Shown in pieces: positions 17,518 through 26,214 of a DNA stretch of 56,038 nucleotides. A program made the translations under genes and the position numbers. Source of the DNA: Paenibacillus glucanolyticus NBRC 15330 (lineage in GTDB: Bacteria; Bacillota; Bacilli; Paenibacillales; Paenibacillaceae); contig NZ_BIMC01000030.1 in the NCBI RefSeq assembly GCF_004000885.1, positions 1 through 56,038 on the forward strand, given 5' to 3'. Numbering within the stretch: the stretch's first letter is position 1; the number at the start of each line of letters is the position of its first letter. A model generated the notes under the pieces. The model was not told the origin of the DNA, did no database searches, and saw nothing but the letters and a program-made list of their open reading frames with translations.

Positions 17518-17546
17518 ACTATATCCAGTATGGCCTTGCAATTCAA
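17518..17546 (-). promoter_or_regulatory. SigA promoter of ywiB-argS
   Basis: -35 TTGAAT (17541-17546), a 17-nt spacer and -10 TATAGT (17518-17523) on the minus strand, about 30 nt before the ywiB start. Confidence 0.65.
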
Positions 17547-17707
17547 ATGAGGATTTTAGCAAAAGTCAAATATATGAGCCTCTATCTCCAATTTCCCTGC
17601 CCATCACTCGGGCCATTCACTGGAATTCAACACGTCAATTCCACTAGTGCTTCGATAACAGAATAGGCCTGATTCATGAAGAATCAGGCACTCCCTATCG
17701 ACTTGGT

Positions 17708-18379
17708 TTACAGCGGCAGCAGCGCTACCCTCTCCTGTGCTTCCAGCTTGGCAATCATGTCGTTCCATGCCTGTGGTTTCTCAGGCAGGACGGCATAATA
17801 TCGCTTCAGGAAGTTCACAATCAGATCTGCAGGCAGTTCATCCACAGTGTCATCACCCGGCATAAAGCAGAAATCGAGCCCGCTCACCGCTTCGCCATCG
17901 TTGTTCCAGGATGGATGGACATACGTGAGATCCGTACGTTTATAGCCAAGATGAGACAGCACCTCACGACGAACAAACGGATCCATCGGCTTCACCCCGC
18001 CAAATGCATAGTCCAGCACCTGGTAGGGATCGTAAATCTCGGCAAACATGCCGAACAGCTCTTTACCGTTCGCTGCTGCCAGTTGGTTCAGATCCTTCAG
18101 GCGATGCAGCGCCAGAAATCGGCCGATGCCAAGCCCTTCGCGTCCGATGATGGTGAAATCAGTCATCGCCACATTCCAGTCCTCGTAATAACGATACTCC
18201 GTCGTACCGACCACTTCTTCTTCATGCAGGGCAACAAATACCCGAATACCCGGATCTTCCAGCGGTTCCTTCCATAGACTGAACTCCAGCACTTCTTCCG
18301 GAGGAAAGACTTCCTTCATCAGATTGTGCATTTTGCGAAACAAGGGATCGTTAATACTCGTTATGCGAATATATTCCAC
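17708..18379 (-). CDS. GNAT-family acetyltransferase
   Basis: The 223-residue protein has a GNAT-like pattern: an N-terminal Met/Phe-rich helix (LFRKMHNLMKEVFPPEE), strands with VFVALHEEEVVGTTEYR, the fourth strand AMTDFTIIGREGLGIGRFLALH, which resembles the acetyl-CoA pyrophosphate loop, and a C-terminal region ending ALLPL. The acceptor is unknown. It is the last of three closely spaced minus-strand genes after a nitrilase and another GNAT gene (72-nt gap), suggesting one operon. A perfect hairpin GCCTGATTC/GAATCAGGC follows at about 17665-17690 but lacks a U tract. Confidence 0.75.
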   Translation of the reverse strand: MEYIRITSINDPLFRKMHNLMKEVFPPEEVLEFSLWKEPLEDPGIRVFVALHEEEVVGTTEYRYYEDWNVAMTDFTIIGREGLGIGRFLALHRLKDLNQLAAANGKELFGMFAEIYDPYQVLDYAFGGVKPMDPFVRREVLSHLGYKRTDLTYVHPSWNNDGEAVSGLDFCFMPGDDTVDELPADLIVNFLKRYYAVLPEKPQAWNDMIAKLEAQERVALLPL

Positions 18380-18451
18380 TTCGTAAAACCTCCTTATATA
18401 TGAAGTTGTTTATTTAACGTTCGGGAAAATGATGGTGCAATTGACACGTCA

Positions 18452-19123
18452 TCATCCTCTAAACGGGTTCTTCCATTCCATCAGAGCACCGTAATTGCAG
18501 GACTCCGCATCCTCCAGATATTCGGCAGCCACTCCGATAGGCGTTCTGCCGCAGCGCAGCAGGAACGTAATCACCGGATCTTTCAGATCCCCCTGGACTA
18601 CCGCGTCCAGATACTCCGCAGCTGACATCTCATCGGCATGACGATGATATCCCGGCATCCGTCCACCGCCAAGCAGCCGGTCCAGTCCCTGTTCGACCGT
18701 CACATGATACAGCGACTGGATCAGCCACTTGCCGAGGCCAAGCTTACGAAAGCGTGGCCTGACGCAAATATCGGCGATGTAAAGCGTATTTCCCTCCGGC
18801 TTATGCGTCCGAATATATCCGTTATCCGTTGTGTCCGCCCAAGAATGAGCGGGCTGCAGCGGATCGTAATCCACGATGAGCGAAGTGATCGACCCGGCGA
18901 GCACGCCGTCTACTTCAACACATAGTGCACCTTCTGGAAACAAAGTGACATGCTGCATTAGCTGTTCCTTGTTCCACCATTGCTCCGGCGGATACGGGGG
19001 CGGGAACGTCTCGGATTGGATGACGATCAGCTCGTCAAAGTCTGCTTCCGTGTAACTTCGAACGACAACCGGCACCGGCCGGTTGTCGTCAAATACATAA
19101 AACCATTGCTGAAACCGGGCCAT
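18452..19123 (-). CDS. GNAT acetyltransferase resembling the YhcX N-terminal domain
   Basis: The 223-residue protein contains the acetyl-CoA loop ICVRPRFRKLGLGKWLIQSLY and the segments FPEGALCVEVDG, GGGRMPGYHRHADEMSA and GALMEWKNPF. These resemble what I recall of the GNAT half of B. subtilis YhcX, in which a GNAT domain is fused to a carbon-nitrogen hydrolase. Here the nitrilase is a separate gene 50 nt upstream, so this looks like a split version of that fusion. The substrate is unknown. The comparison with YhcX is from memory and should be checked by alignment. Confidence 0.82.
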   Translation of the reverse strand: MARFQQWFYVFDDNRPVPVVVRSYTEADFDELIVIQSETFPPPYPPEQWWNKEQLMQHVTLFPEGALCVEVDGVLAGSITSLIVDYDPLQPAHSWADTTDNGYIRTHKPEGNTLYIADICVRPRFRKLGLGKWLIQSLYHVTVEQGLDRLLGGGRMPGYHRHADEMSAAEYLDAVVQGDLKDPVITFLLRCGRTPIGVAAEYLEDAESCNYGALMEWKNPFRG

Positions 19124-19173
19124 TTCCTCTGCACCGCCTCTGTCCTATTTTTCAAGCTATGATAAACCGGGCT

Positions 19174-20031
19174 TCACTCCCAATCCGGATACAGATCGGT
19201 GCGGCGGTCACGCCAAGTCGTTACAGAGCCTTTCTCCCGCACTTGATACAGTAAATCCAGATCGAGATCCGCGGTAATGAGCATATCATGGTTCAGCTCG
19301 CCCTCAGCCAGCAGACCTTGGGGCGGGAACGGAATGTCGTTCGGCGTAATGATAGCCGCCTGTCCGAAGTTCGCGCGCATCAGATCCACGGTGGGCAGCG
19401 AGCCTACCGTACCAGTCAGCACCACGTAGACTTGATTCTCAATGGCGCGAGCATGGCTCGTGTACCGCACACGATGGAACCCATGTCGGTCATCCGTGCA
19501 GGATGGACAGAAAATGACGTCAGCCCCTTTGGCCTTGGCCATCCGTACAATCTCAGGGAATTCAATGTCATAACAGGTCAGCATCGCAATGGTGCCTTTG
19601 TCTGTCTCAAACACTTCAAGCCCCTCGCCTGCCCCCATATTCCATCCGGAGATCTCCGAAGGCGTAATATGGATCTTGGCCTGCTCCGCGATGCGGCCGT
19701 CCGGATAAAACAGATGCGCCACATTGTACAGTTTCCCTTCACGACGAATGACGTGGGTTCCCCCAATGATATGAATGTTATATTGCTTCGCAAAGCCTTG
19801 GAACAGCTCACGGTATCGGTCTGTGAAATCCGGAAGATCATGGATCGTTAATGCTTTGCCCTGATCGTCCCCGATGGACATCAGCTGTGTTGTAAAAAAT
19901 TCCGGAAACAGCACAAAATCGGCTTCAAATTCCTCCGCCGTCCGAATGTAATGCTCCGACTGATGGGCAAAATCGTCAAAGGATTGAATGGTGTGCAGAT
20001 GATATTGCACGGCAGAAACGCGAAATTTCAT
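19174..20031 (-). CDS. Carbon-nitrogen hydrolase (nitrilase superfamily)
   Basis: The 285-residue protein has the Glu-Lys-Cys triad of the family: Glu in LFPEFFTTQ, Lys in AEQAKIHITPSE and Cys in MLTCYDIEFPE. These enzymes hydrolyse amides or nitriles in the cytoplasm. Length fits a single-domain nitrilase. The ATG follows AAGGAGG closely. It leads an operon with two GNAT genes, one of which resembles the partner domain of B. subtilis YhcX, suggesting that acyl transfer and amide hydrolysis act on related compounds (inference). Confidence 0.9.
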   Translation of the reverse strand: MKFRVSAVQYHLHTIQSFDDFAHQSEHYIRTAEEFEADFVLFPEFFTTQLMSIGDDQGKALTIHDLPDFTDRYRELFQGFAKQYNIHIIGGTHVIRREGKLYNVAHLFYPDGRIAEQAKIHITPSEISGWNMGAGEGLEVFETDKGTIAMLTCYDIEFPEIVRMAKAKGADVIFCPSCTDDRHGFHRVRYTSHARAIENQVYVVLTGTVGSLPTVDLMRANFGQAAIITPNDIPFPPQGLLAEGELNHDMLITADLDLDLLYQVREKGSVTTWRDRRTDLYPDWE

Positions 20032-20380
20032 GCTTTTCCTCCTTATAAATGATTAGATGCCTTCATTATATCGGATTCCGGGCTCCGAGAACATGAGAAC
20101 ATCAAGTCGGCCCCTTCTGGAAACCCTAGTTATGACGGGAACGTCCGAAAACACGCCGAAACGGTTATCCAAGGCGTCACCTGTATCAAATAAAGTTCGA
20201 TTTTATGAAAAAATACGCGTCATTCATACCCACACTTAACAATTGTCCTGTATACTGTCGTATGTAAGCCCTTGGTCACACTATGAATCTCAGCCCTTAC
20301 AAGCATACACGGCAGTCATGAACTGGCCCTATGGCAAGCTGCCAGCTTACAAAATTATAATGTGAGGTGTTCTGTTCACA
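20032..20380. other. Divergent intergenic region nitrilase/PAP2
   Basis: This 349-nt gap separates the minus-strand nitrilase operon from the plus-strand PAP2 gene and must hold both promoters. A -10-like TATACT is visible near 20250, but no good -35 is spaced from it. No repeat, RNA or small gene is apparent. Confidence 0.4.
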
Positions 20381-20905
20381 ATGATTACTCGTTCGATGGA
20401 TTGGCTTCAGCAACATGACCACCTTATCTTCCGCTGGTTAAACCGCAAGATCAGCAACAAAACGGTGGATTCGATGCTCGCGCTGGTCACCCATATGGGG
20501 GGTGCTATCTTTACCATTGTGCTAACACTTTCGATAGCGTTTTTTGCACCGGAGCCGTGGAATACGATGGGATGGCAGAGCTTTATTGCACTGTCCCTCA
20601 GCTTTCTGGTTACGGCCCTCATCAAAAGAAAGATGCGGCGCATCAGGCCTTACCTGGCTTTAGAGCAAGTACGGTTTGAGAAAAAACCGATGAAGGATCA
20701 TTCGTTTCCTTCGGGACACTCCACGGCCATATTTTCTATTGTTACCCCTTTTCTATTCATAACACCGTGGCTGTCATTACTCTTGATCCTGCTGGCGCTT
20801 ACGGTCAGCCTGTCACGCATTTATCTCGGCTTTCATTATCCTTCGGATTGCCTTGCCGGCTGTTTTGTCGGAACCACTTCGGCTCTGCTCATCGTACTCA
20901 GTTAA
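20381..20905 (+). CDS. PAP2-family membrane phosphatase
   Basis: The 174-residue protein carries all three acid-phosphatase motifs: KRKMRRIRP (K-x6-RP), PSGHS, and SRIYLGFHYPSD. About five hydrophobic segments surround them, so the active site would face outside. Bacterial relatives dephosphorylate undecaprenyl pyrophosphate (BcrC type) or phosphatidylglycerol phosphate; small length and the lack of other domains are compatible with either. The start follows a GTGAGGTG region. A terminator follows at 20910-20967. Confidence 0.9.
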   Translation: MITRSMDWLQQHDHLIFRWLNRKISNKTVDSMLALVTHMGGAIFTIVLTLSIAFFAPEPWNTMGWQSFIALSLSFLVTALIKRKMRRIRPYLALEQVRFEKKPMKDHSFPSGHSTAIFSIVTPFLFITPWLSLLLILLALTVSLSRIYLGFHYPSDCLAGCFVGTTSALLIVLS

Positions 20906-20909
20906 AAGA

Positions 20910-20967
20910 AACCATGCATTCCCAACTGGCCACTGCGGCGGCCCATGATGGGAGGCGTGGTTTTTTT
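20910..20967 (+). terminator. Terminator of the PAP2 gene
   Basis: AACCATGC and GCGTGGTT form the outer stem (with one G-U pair) and CCCA/TGGG an inner one, followed by TTTTTTT. Confidence 0.75.
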
Positions 20968-21161
20968 GTGTTGTCCATAGGCAGTACCCGTTATCAAGTA
21001 AGCATTCCTCGTCCCCATCATTCTAAGACTCCAAGGCAGAACTTATCGCTCGCTTCCCATGCGCTTTCACTACAAATCCTTAGAAACTCTAAAATAAATC
21101 GAACCATTCCAGCTGGTAAATCGTACTAACTAATACATCATAATAAGGAGGTATTTATTCA

Positions 21162-23234
21162 TTGAAGAAAAGACTATCACGGATGCTCGTTACCCTATTC
21201 GCCGTCACACTGGTTCTTCCAGCCGGGGTCATGGCAGCAGATAACAGCCAGGTTACCGCCGCTGTCCAGGGCCTGGAGAAAACCGCCGCAGAAAAAGCAA
21301 AGCTGCTCACAGAGACTTATGGAACCACAAGCGTCCAATATGCCCTTATCGATAACGGCAATATTACCGTGTCCGGGCAAGCAGGCGTGAACGATATCGA
21401 AGGAAAGATTCCGCTGACCCAGGATACGATGTATGGCATCGGCTCCACGAGTAAAATGTTTACCGCCGCTTCGGTGATAAAATTGGTGGATGACGGGAAA
21501 ATCAATCTGGATACGCCTCTCGTTCAGTACATACCCGAATTCACAATGAAAGACGAGCGCTACAAAAAAATTACGCCGCGCATGCTGCTTAACCATTCCT
21601 CCGGACTGCAGGGCTCGAGCCTGAACAATGCATTTCTGTTCGAGGATAACGATGCTCATGCGCATGACACATTATTGAAGCAATTATCCACCCAAAACCT
21701 GAAAGCAGATCCGGGCGCATACTCCGTTTATTGTAATGACGGTTTTACGCTGGCTGAAATTCTGGTGGAAAAAATCAGCGGCAAAAGCTTTACCTCATTC
21801 ATTCACGAAAATTTCACCGAGCCTTTGGATTTGGATCATACCAAGACATCCCAGGATGAATTGAATTTGAAGCAAATGGCTGGACTTTATTATCCTACTC
21901 ATCAGGGACAGCTTCCTAACGAAACAATTAACGTCATCGGTACCGGCGGCATCTATTCCACGGCTGAGGATCTCGTTCAATTCGCACAGATCTTCACGGG
22001 CGAAGCGGAAGGCATTCTCACCGACAAGTCCATCAAGGCCATGGAACAAGAAGAGTATAAAAAAGGCCTGTGGCCGGCCGACGCCGACAATTCGTTTGAT
22101 TACGGACTGGGCTGGGACAGCGTCAGACTGTTCCCGTTCAACCAATATGATATGAAAGCCGTGACCAAAGGTGGGGACACCATTCTGTATCACGCCTCTC
22201 TCGTTGTCCTTCCAGAGCAAAACATGGCTGCTGCTGTGTTATCCTCGGGCGGTTCCAGCTCCACAAACCAACTGATGGCGAGCGAAATGTTGCTGCACGC
22301 ACTGAAGGAGAAGGGCACCATTAAGGAATTCAAGCCGGAAAAATCATTCGGCAAACCCGTCAAGGCGGATATGCCTGACGACATCACCAAATACGCCGGA
22401 TACTATGGCGTGACTAATCAACAGATGAAAGCCGACATCAAGGATGGCGAACTGTCGATCTCCGTACCTATGGTTCCGGATTATCCGGCAGAGAAATATG
22501 TGTACACTGCGGATGGAACATTTGTGAGCGCGGATGGCAGTACGAAGGTCAGCTTCGTAACCGAGAAAAATGACGGGATCTACTTATGGGTAAGGCAATA
22601 TGTATCCATTCCTGGACTCGGACAGCTTGCCATCTCGCAGTATTCCGCCGAGAAGATGAAAGCGAACCCGCTGTCCAAGGAAACCGCTGCCGCTTGGGCT
22701 AAGCGGGAAGGTCAAACCTTCTATCCGTTAAATGAGAAATTCACGTCGCTGATGTACTTCATTATGAAGCCGTCCGTAGAGATCAGCAGCAAGAGTGGCT
22801 TGGAAGGTTATATGATCGATAAGAAAATCATCGACCCGGATACCGCAGTAAGCGAGCATCGAGTTCCGGCTATTGGAAGCCGGGATACGTCTGAATTCCG
22901 TTTCTATAAGGAAAAAGGCGTGGAGTATCTCGAAGCTGCCGGATCGCTGTTTGTGAGCGAGAAAGACGTTAAGCCCCTTTACAAAGGAAAAAAATCAACC
23001 GTTACCCTGCAAGCCGATGGATATGCCAAATGGTACACCGTCTCTGATGCCGTTGCAGGCAAAACGATGACAGTGACGCTGCCGGCACAAGGCGCATTCG
23101 CCGTATATGACGAGCAAGGTGCCGTTGTGAACTACACCGTTGCCAGCGGTTCTAACGAAGTGAAGCTCCCTGCCAATGGAACCGTCGTATTTGCCGGTAC
23201 CCCGGGCTCGGCGTTCGGTATCACCCTGAAATAA
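21162..23234 (+). CDS. Secreted serine hydrolase (beta-lactamase/PBP4* class) with long C-terminal extension
   Basis: The 690-residue protein has a Sec signal peptide (cleavage near VMAADNSQ), then a class C beta-lactamase-like domain: SxxK at Ser95-Lys98 (GIGSTSKMF), Tyr-x-Asn as YCN in VYCNDGF, and a KGG triad. The catalytic domain ends near residue 380. About 300 further residues form mostly beta segments (WVRQYVSIPGLGQLAISQYS, FYPLNEKFTSLMYF, ending TPGSAFGITLK), which I do not recognise. TTG at 21162 is the start, 9 nt after AAGGAGG. Such enzymes act on peptidoglycan fragments, D-amino peptides or esters; the substrate cannot be read from sequence. Monocistronic. Confidence 0.88.
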   Translation: MKKRLSRMLVTLFAVTLVLPAGVMAADNSQVTAAVQGLEKTAAEKAKLLTETYGTTSVQYALIDNGNITVSGQAGVNDIEGKIPLTQDTMYGIGSTSKMFTAASVIKLVDDGKINLDTPLVQYIPEFTMKDERYKKITPRMLLNHSSGLQGSSLNNAFLFEDNDAHAHDTLLKQLSTQNLKADPGAYSVYCNDGFTLAEILVEKISGKSFTSFIHENFTEPLDLDHTKTSQDELNLKQMAGLYYPTHQGQLPNETINVIGTGGIYSTAEDLVQFAQIFTGEAEGILTDKSIKAMEQEEYKKGLWPADADNSFDYGLGWDSVRLFPFNQYDMKAVTKGGDTILYHASLVVLPEQNMAAAVLSSGGSSSTNQLMASEMLLHALKEKGTIKEFKPEKSFGKPVKADMPDDITKYAGYYGVTNQQMKADIKDGELSISVPMVPDYPAEKYVYTADGTFVSADGSTKVSFVTEKNDGIYLWVRQYVSIPGLGQLAISQYSAEKMKANPLSKETAAAWAKREGQTFYPLNEKFTSLMYFIMKPSVEISSKSGLEGYMIDKKIIDPDTAVSEHRVPAIGSRDTSEFRFYKEKGVEYLEAAGSLFVSEKDVKPLYKGKKSTVTLQADGYAKWYTVSDAVAGKTMTVTLPAQGAFAVYDEQGAVVNYTVASGSNEVKLPANGTVVFAGTPGSAFGITLK

Positions 23235-23239
23235 ACACA

Positions 23240-23294
23240 AAAGCAAGCAACCCGATCAGCCGATAGGCTTACATAGGGTTGCTTGCTTTTTTAC
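23240..23294 (+). terminator. Terminator of the serine hydrolase gene (repeat-family hairpin)
   Basis: AAAAGCAAGCAACCC and GGGTTGCTTGCTTTT pair around an inner AGCC...GGCT, followed by TTACTG. The same plan recurs in the two repeat copies at 23912-24006 and 24067-24160. Confidence 0.85.
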
Positions 23295-23329
23295 TGTCAT
23301 GGGGCGCAGTGAACCTCACAGCCTGTCCA

Positions 23330-23812
23330 TTATCTTTCAGTAAAGACAGCGAGATTGTGAAGCGAAGAATTTAAGCCCTCTTCGTGATCTTCCTGCCGTA
23401 TGCCCTCAGGAACGTTCTCGCAAACAATCGTCACCTCCGTGCCTTCCGCGAGTGCGGTCAACGTCCATGTCATAGTCATCGAGCCCCCGTAAGCGGGGTC
23501 ATCCGACTCGAATTCAAAACACTGCACGATTTTTTTATTGGGCACCAGCGCCAGGAAAGTACCTTGGACGATATCCGTGCCTTCCGATGATTTGCCAAGG
23601 TTCACGTGGTCCGATCCGATATAGTTGAGTACCATTCGATAACTCCCGCCTTCACGTGCATCAAAGCTGTCAATCTGACCTGACATCCCCTCCGGCGGAA
23701 GCCACGATACCCAAGCCCTGGGGTCCGTGAACGCCTGATAAATGGTTTCGGGCGATGCTTTAATCAACCTTGAAGCAGAATCCGTTCTCTTCTTGATAGA
23801 CGAATCGGTCAT
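23330..23812 (-). CDS. SRPBCC (AHSA1/START-like) domain protein
   Basis: The 160-residue protein has the helix-grip pattern of AHSA1 relatives: SRLIKASPETIYQAFTDPRA near the N terminus, WLPPEGMSG, strands through FESDDP and MTWTLTAL, and a C-terminal helix. Members bind hydrophobic ligands or act as stress co-chaperones; no enzymatic residues can be assigned. A longer reading frame starts 81 nt upstream, but the ATG at 23810-23812 has AAGGAGG at 8 nt and is preferred. It is isolated, flanked by repeat-family hairpins on both sides. Confidence 0.85.
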   Translation of the reverse strand: MTDSSIKKRTDSASRLIKASPETIYQAFTDPRAWVSWLPPEGMSGQIDSFDAREGGSYRMVLNYIGSDHVNLGKSSEGTDIVQGTFLALVPNKKIVQCFEFESDDPAYGGSMTMTWTLTALAEGTEVTIVCENVPEGIRQEDHEEGLNSSLHNLAVFTER

Positions 23813-23911
23813 GAGGTTAACCTCCTTATTAGCGTCTTCACATCTCATCTCCATTAAGTTTATAACATCTGACCCCGGTCCATTTCTTCTCATTTGCTCA
23901 AAGTGCGGCCT

Positions 23912-24006
23912 ACGCCCACACGAAAAAGCAAGCCGAACCCCGATAGCCGCAGGCTTAGATAGGGGAGGCTTGCTTTTTCTGCTCCAGCCGAGGGGCGAAG
24001 CCTCGG
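23912..24006. repeat. Repeat copy 1: terminator-like hairpin plus CCGAGG stem
   Basis: The copy contains AAAAAGCAAGCC and GGCTTGCTTTTT as the arms of a symmetric hairpin with oligo-A on one side and oligo-T on the other, so it could terminate transcription in both directions. A second hairpin, CCGAGG/CCTCGG, follows. It differs from copy 2 at about four positions over 95 nt. Confidence 0.85.
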
Positions 24007-24066
24007 CTGCTCACACACAGGGCTGGCCCACCAGGCGTCCCCGCAGGGGTGCCTTCCGAGGGGGCC

Positions 24067-24160
24067 ACGCCCATACGAAAAAGCAAGCCGAACCCGATAG
24101 CCATAGGCTTAGATAGGGGAGGCTTGCTTTTTCTGCTCCAGCCGAGGGGCGAAGCCTCGG
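24067..24160. repeat. Repeat copy 2: terminator-like hairpin plus CCGAGG stem
   Basis: This is a direct repeat of 23912-24006 at a distance of 155 nt, with one deleted C and three substitutions; two of these lie in the loop region (GCCGCAGG becomes GCCATAGG). High identity despite being noncoding suggests a recent duplication or a mobile intergenic repeat. Confidence 0.85.
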
Positions 24161-24347
24161 CCACCAACGGGCGCTGTTAAGGCCACGAGGGCGTCCCCGC
24201 TAGGGGAGCCCGAGATTGGCCGGGCCCAAGCTCGAGCCCCTCTCAGATCCTCACATCAGCACCGAACACCAAAGTTCCGGGTGTCCAGAGGGCAGCGCCC
24301 TTGGGGCCCTCCCTGGCAGGGAGGGTTTGGGTGGGTGGAATCCCCCC

Positions 24348-25217
24348 CTACTTAACAAACCCCAGCAGCATCTCACGGATCAGCTTCGCAGCTACGATCT
24401 GGGTCTGCTCGGACGGATCATAGATGGGTGCCACTTCCACGAGATCGCAGCCGACAACGTTCACGCCGGAGTTTGCAATCAGATGCACGGCTTCCAGCAG
24501 CTCTTTCGATGTGATGCCGCCCGCCTCTGCCGTTCCGGTGCCCGGTGCGGCCGATGGATCCAGCACATCGATATCGATGGTCACGTAGACCGGACGGTTG
24601 CCCATGGAAGGCAAAGCTTCCTTAAGGGGCGCAGCCACCTCGAACGGGTAGAAGTTGATGTTCTCGCGTCCGTATTGGAACTCCTCACGGGAGCCGGAAC
24701 GGATGCCGAACTGATAGATGTTCTTGCCGCCCATGATGCCTGCCGCCTTGCGGACCGGTGTGGAGTGGGACAACGGCTCTCCCTCATAATGCTCACGAAG
24801 GTCGGCATGCGCATCGATATGAATCAGAATGAGATCAGGGTACTTCTCGTACACCTTCTGAATGATCGGCCAAGATACGAGATGCTCCCCGCCGAGTCCG
24901 ATCGGGAACTTCCCGTCATCCAGCAGTTTGCCTACATAGTCGCCAATCACTTCAAGGCTGCGGCCTGCGTTGCCGAAAGGCAGCATCAGGTCGCCTGCAT
25001 CGAAATAGGTCATATCTTCAATGCTTTTATCCAAGTAAGGGCTGTATTCCTCCAGACCAACGGACGCCTGGCGAATACGGGCAGGACCAAAACGGGAGCC
25101 GGGACGGTAGCTAACCGTAAAATCCATCGGCATACCGTAAATAACGGCCTTGGACCCTTCATAATCCTCGGAGCTCAGAATAAACACGTTGCCGGAGTAA
25201 CCTTGATCCAGTTTCAT
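24348..25217 (-). CDS. speB: Agmatinase
   Basis: The 289-residue ureohydrolase has the manganese ligands in GGEHLVSWPI, IHIDAHADLRE and DIDVLDPSAAPGTG. It hydrolyses agmatine to putrescine and urea. The start lies 17 nt after the speE stop with a strong AAGGAGG between, so speE-speB form one operon, as in B. subtilis, and supply successive steps of spermidine synthesis from arginine. The reading frame ends in a GC-rich patch of duplicated hairpins. Confidence 0.95.
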   Translation of the reverse strand: MKLDQGYSGNVFILSSEDYEGSKAVIYGMPMDFTVSYRPGSRFGPARIRQASVGLEEYSPYLDKSIEDMTYFDAGDLMLPFGNAGRSLEVIGDYVGKLLDDGKFPIGLGGEHLVSWPIIQKVYEKYPDLILIHIDAHADLREHYEGEPLSHSTPVRKAAGIMGGKNIYQFGIRSGSREEFQYGRENINFYPFEVAAPLKEALPSMGNRPVYVTIDIDVLDPSAAPGTGTAEAGGITSKELLEAVHLIANSGVNVVGCDLVEVAPIYDPSEQTQIVAAKLIREMLLGFVK

Positions 25218-25234
25218 CAGTTTATACGGCCTCC

Positions 25235-26062
25235 TTATTTCACCAAGTCTTCAACGAATTTCGGCAGCACGAATGCGGCTTTGTGCAGACGAGGGGAATA
25301 GTATTTCGTATCCATCTCATCAATGGTGGACTCGTCCACTTCAAGCGGATCGTACGTTTTGCTGCCCATCGTAAAGGTCCACAGACCGCTCGGATAGGTT
25401 GGAATGTTCGCTCCATACACGCGCACGATCGGGAAGATTTCCTTCACGTCTCGGTTAACCTGCTGAATCAGGTCCGCCTTGAACCAAGGGTTGTCCGTTT
25501 GCGCTACGAAAATACCGTCTTCCTTCAGCGCCTCGTAGATTCCTTGATAGAATCCGCGCTCAAACAACGGAGCAGCCGGGCCCACAGGCTCTGTGGAATC
25601 TACCATAATAACGTCATATTCGTTCTTATGCTCAATAATGTGCATATATCCATCGTTAACCAGCACTTCAACCTTCGGATCGTCCAGCTTGCCGGCAATC
25701 TCGGGGAGGTACTGCTTCGAGTATTCAATGACTTTTCCATCGATTTCAACAAGTACAGCTTTCTCTACGCCCGGGTGCTTGATCACTTCGCGAATGACAC
25801 CGCCGTCTCCGCCGCCGACAACAAGAACCTTCTTCGGATTTGGATGCGTGTTCAGTGCGGGGTGAGCGACCATCTCATGATAGACGAATTCGTCCTTGAT
25901 CGTAGTCATGACCATGCCGTCCAGGACGAGCATGCGTCCAAATTCCTCGGTATCGATCATATCCAGTTGTTGAAACTCCGTCTTCTCATGTACAAACGTT
26001 TCCCGTATTTTCGCCGTAATGCCGAAAGTCGGCGTTTGTTTCTCCGTGTACCATAATTCCAT
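25235..26062 (-). CDS. speE: Spermidine synthase
   Basis: The 275-residue protein is a Rossmann-fold aminopropyltransferase: VVGGGDGGVIREV binds decarboxylated S-adenosylmethionine, VEIDGKVIEYSKQYLP follows, and the catalytic Asp lies in VDSTEPVGPAAPLF. It joins an aminopropyl group to putrescine, the product of the next gene, speB. A good promoter is visible upstream at 26187-26214. The gene is divergent from the penicillin-binding protein gene, as in the speEB-pbpG neighbourhood of B. subtilis. Confidence 0.96.
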   Translation of the reverse strand: MELWYTEKQTPTFGITAKIRETFVHEKTEFQQLDMIDTEEFGRMLVLDGMVMTTIKDEFVYHEMVAHPALNTHPNPKKVLVVGGGDGGVIREVIKHPGVEKAVLVEIDGKVIEYSKQYLPEIAGKLDDPKVEVLVNDGYMHIIEHKNEYDVIMVDSTEPVGPAAPLFERGFYQGIYEALKEDGIFVAQTDNPWFKADLIQQVNRDVKEIFPIVRVYGANIPTYPSGLWTFTMGSKTYDPLEVDESTIDEMDTKYYSPRLHKAAFVLPKFVEDLVK

Positions 26063-26186
26063 CGTCTCTACCTTCTTTCCGCTAGAATAATGTTCAGCCG
26101 TCCAGATCCAAGCCGTAAAACTTTATTCGGGGCAGATGCCTTTTGCTTACAGTTTCACACTCTTTCTATTGTACCAAACAAATTAG

Positions 26187-26214
26187 ATTATATTAAATCA
26201 AGCCCAAATTGCAA
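26187..26214 (-). promoter_or_regulatory. SigA promoter of speE-speB
   Basis: -35 TTGCAA (26209-26214), a 16-nt spacer and consensus -10 TATAAT (26187-26192) on the minus strand, leaving a leader of about 120 nt. The rest of the 334-nt divergent gap to the PBP gene shows nothing I can name. Confidence 0.65.

Larger units (their letters stand above)
23813..24347. other. GC-rich, stem-loop-rich noncoding patch next to speB
   Basis: No credible gene lies here. The first 100 nt hold the promoter region of the AHSA1-like gene. The rest consists of two near-identical copies of a module of about 95 nt and GC-rich palindromes between and after them, such as CCCCGCAGGGG, CCCCGCTAGGGG and CCGAGG/CCTCGG. 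speB has no other visible terminator, so the patch may end its transcript. Confidence 0.7.

Noticed and set aside
17660..17695. Hairpin GCCTGATTC/GAATCAGGC as terminator of the GNAT operon
   Set aside because: The stem is perfect but no T tract follows on either strand, so I do not list it as an intrinsic terminator.
23912..24160. CRISPR-like array
   Set aside because: Only two copies, about 95 nt long, with a hairpin terminator structure and no cas genes.
24216..25301. Long plus-strand open frame of 361 codons
   Set aside because: It lies antisense to speB, whose motifs are unmistakable, and has the His/Gln/Arg-rich composition of a shadow frame.
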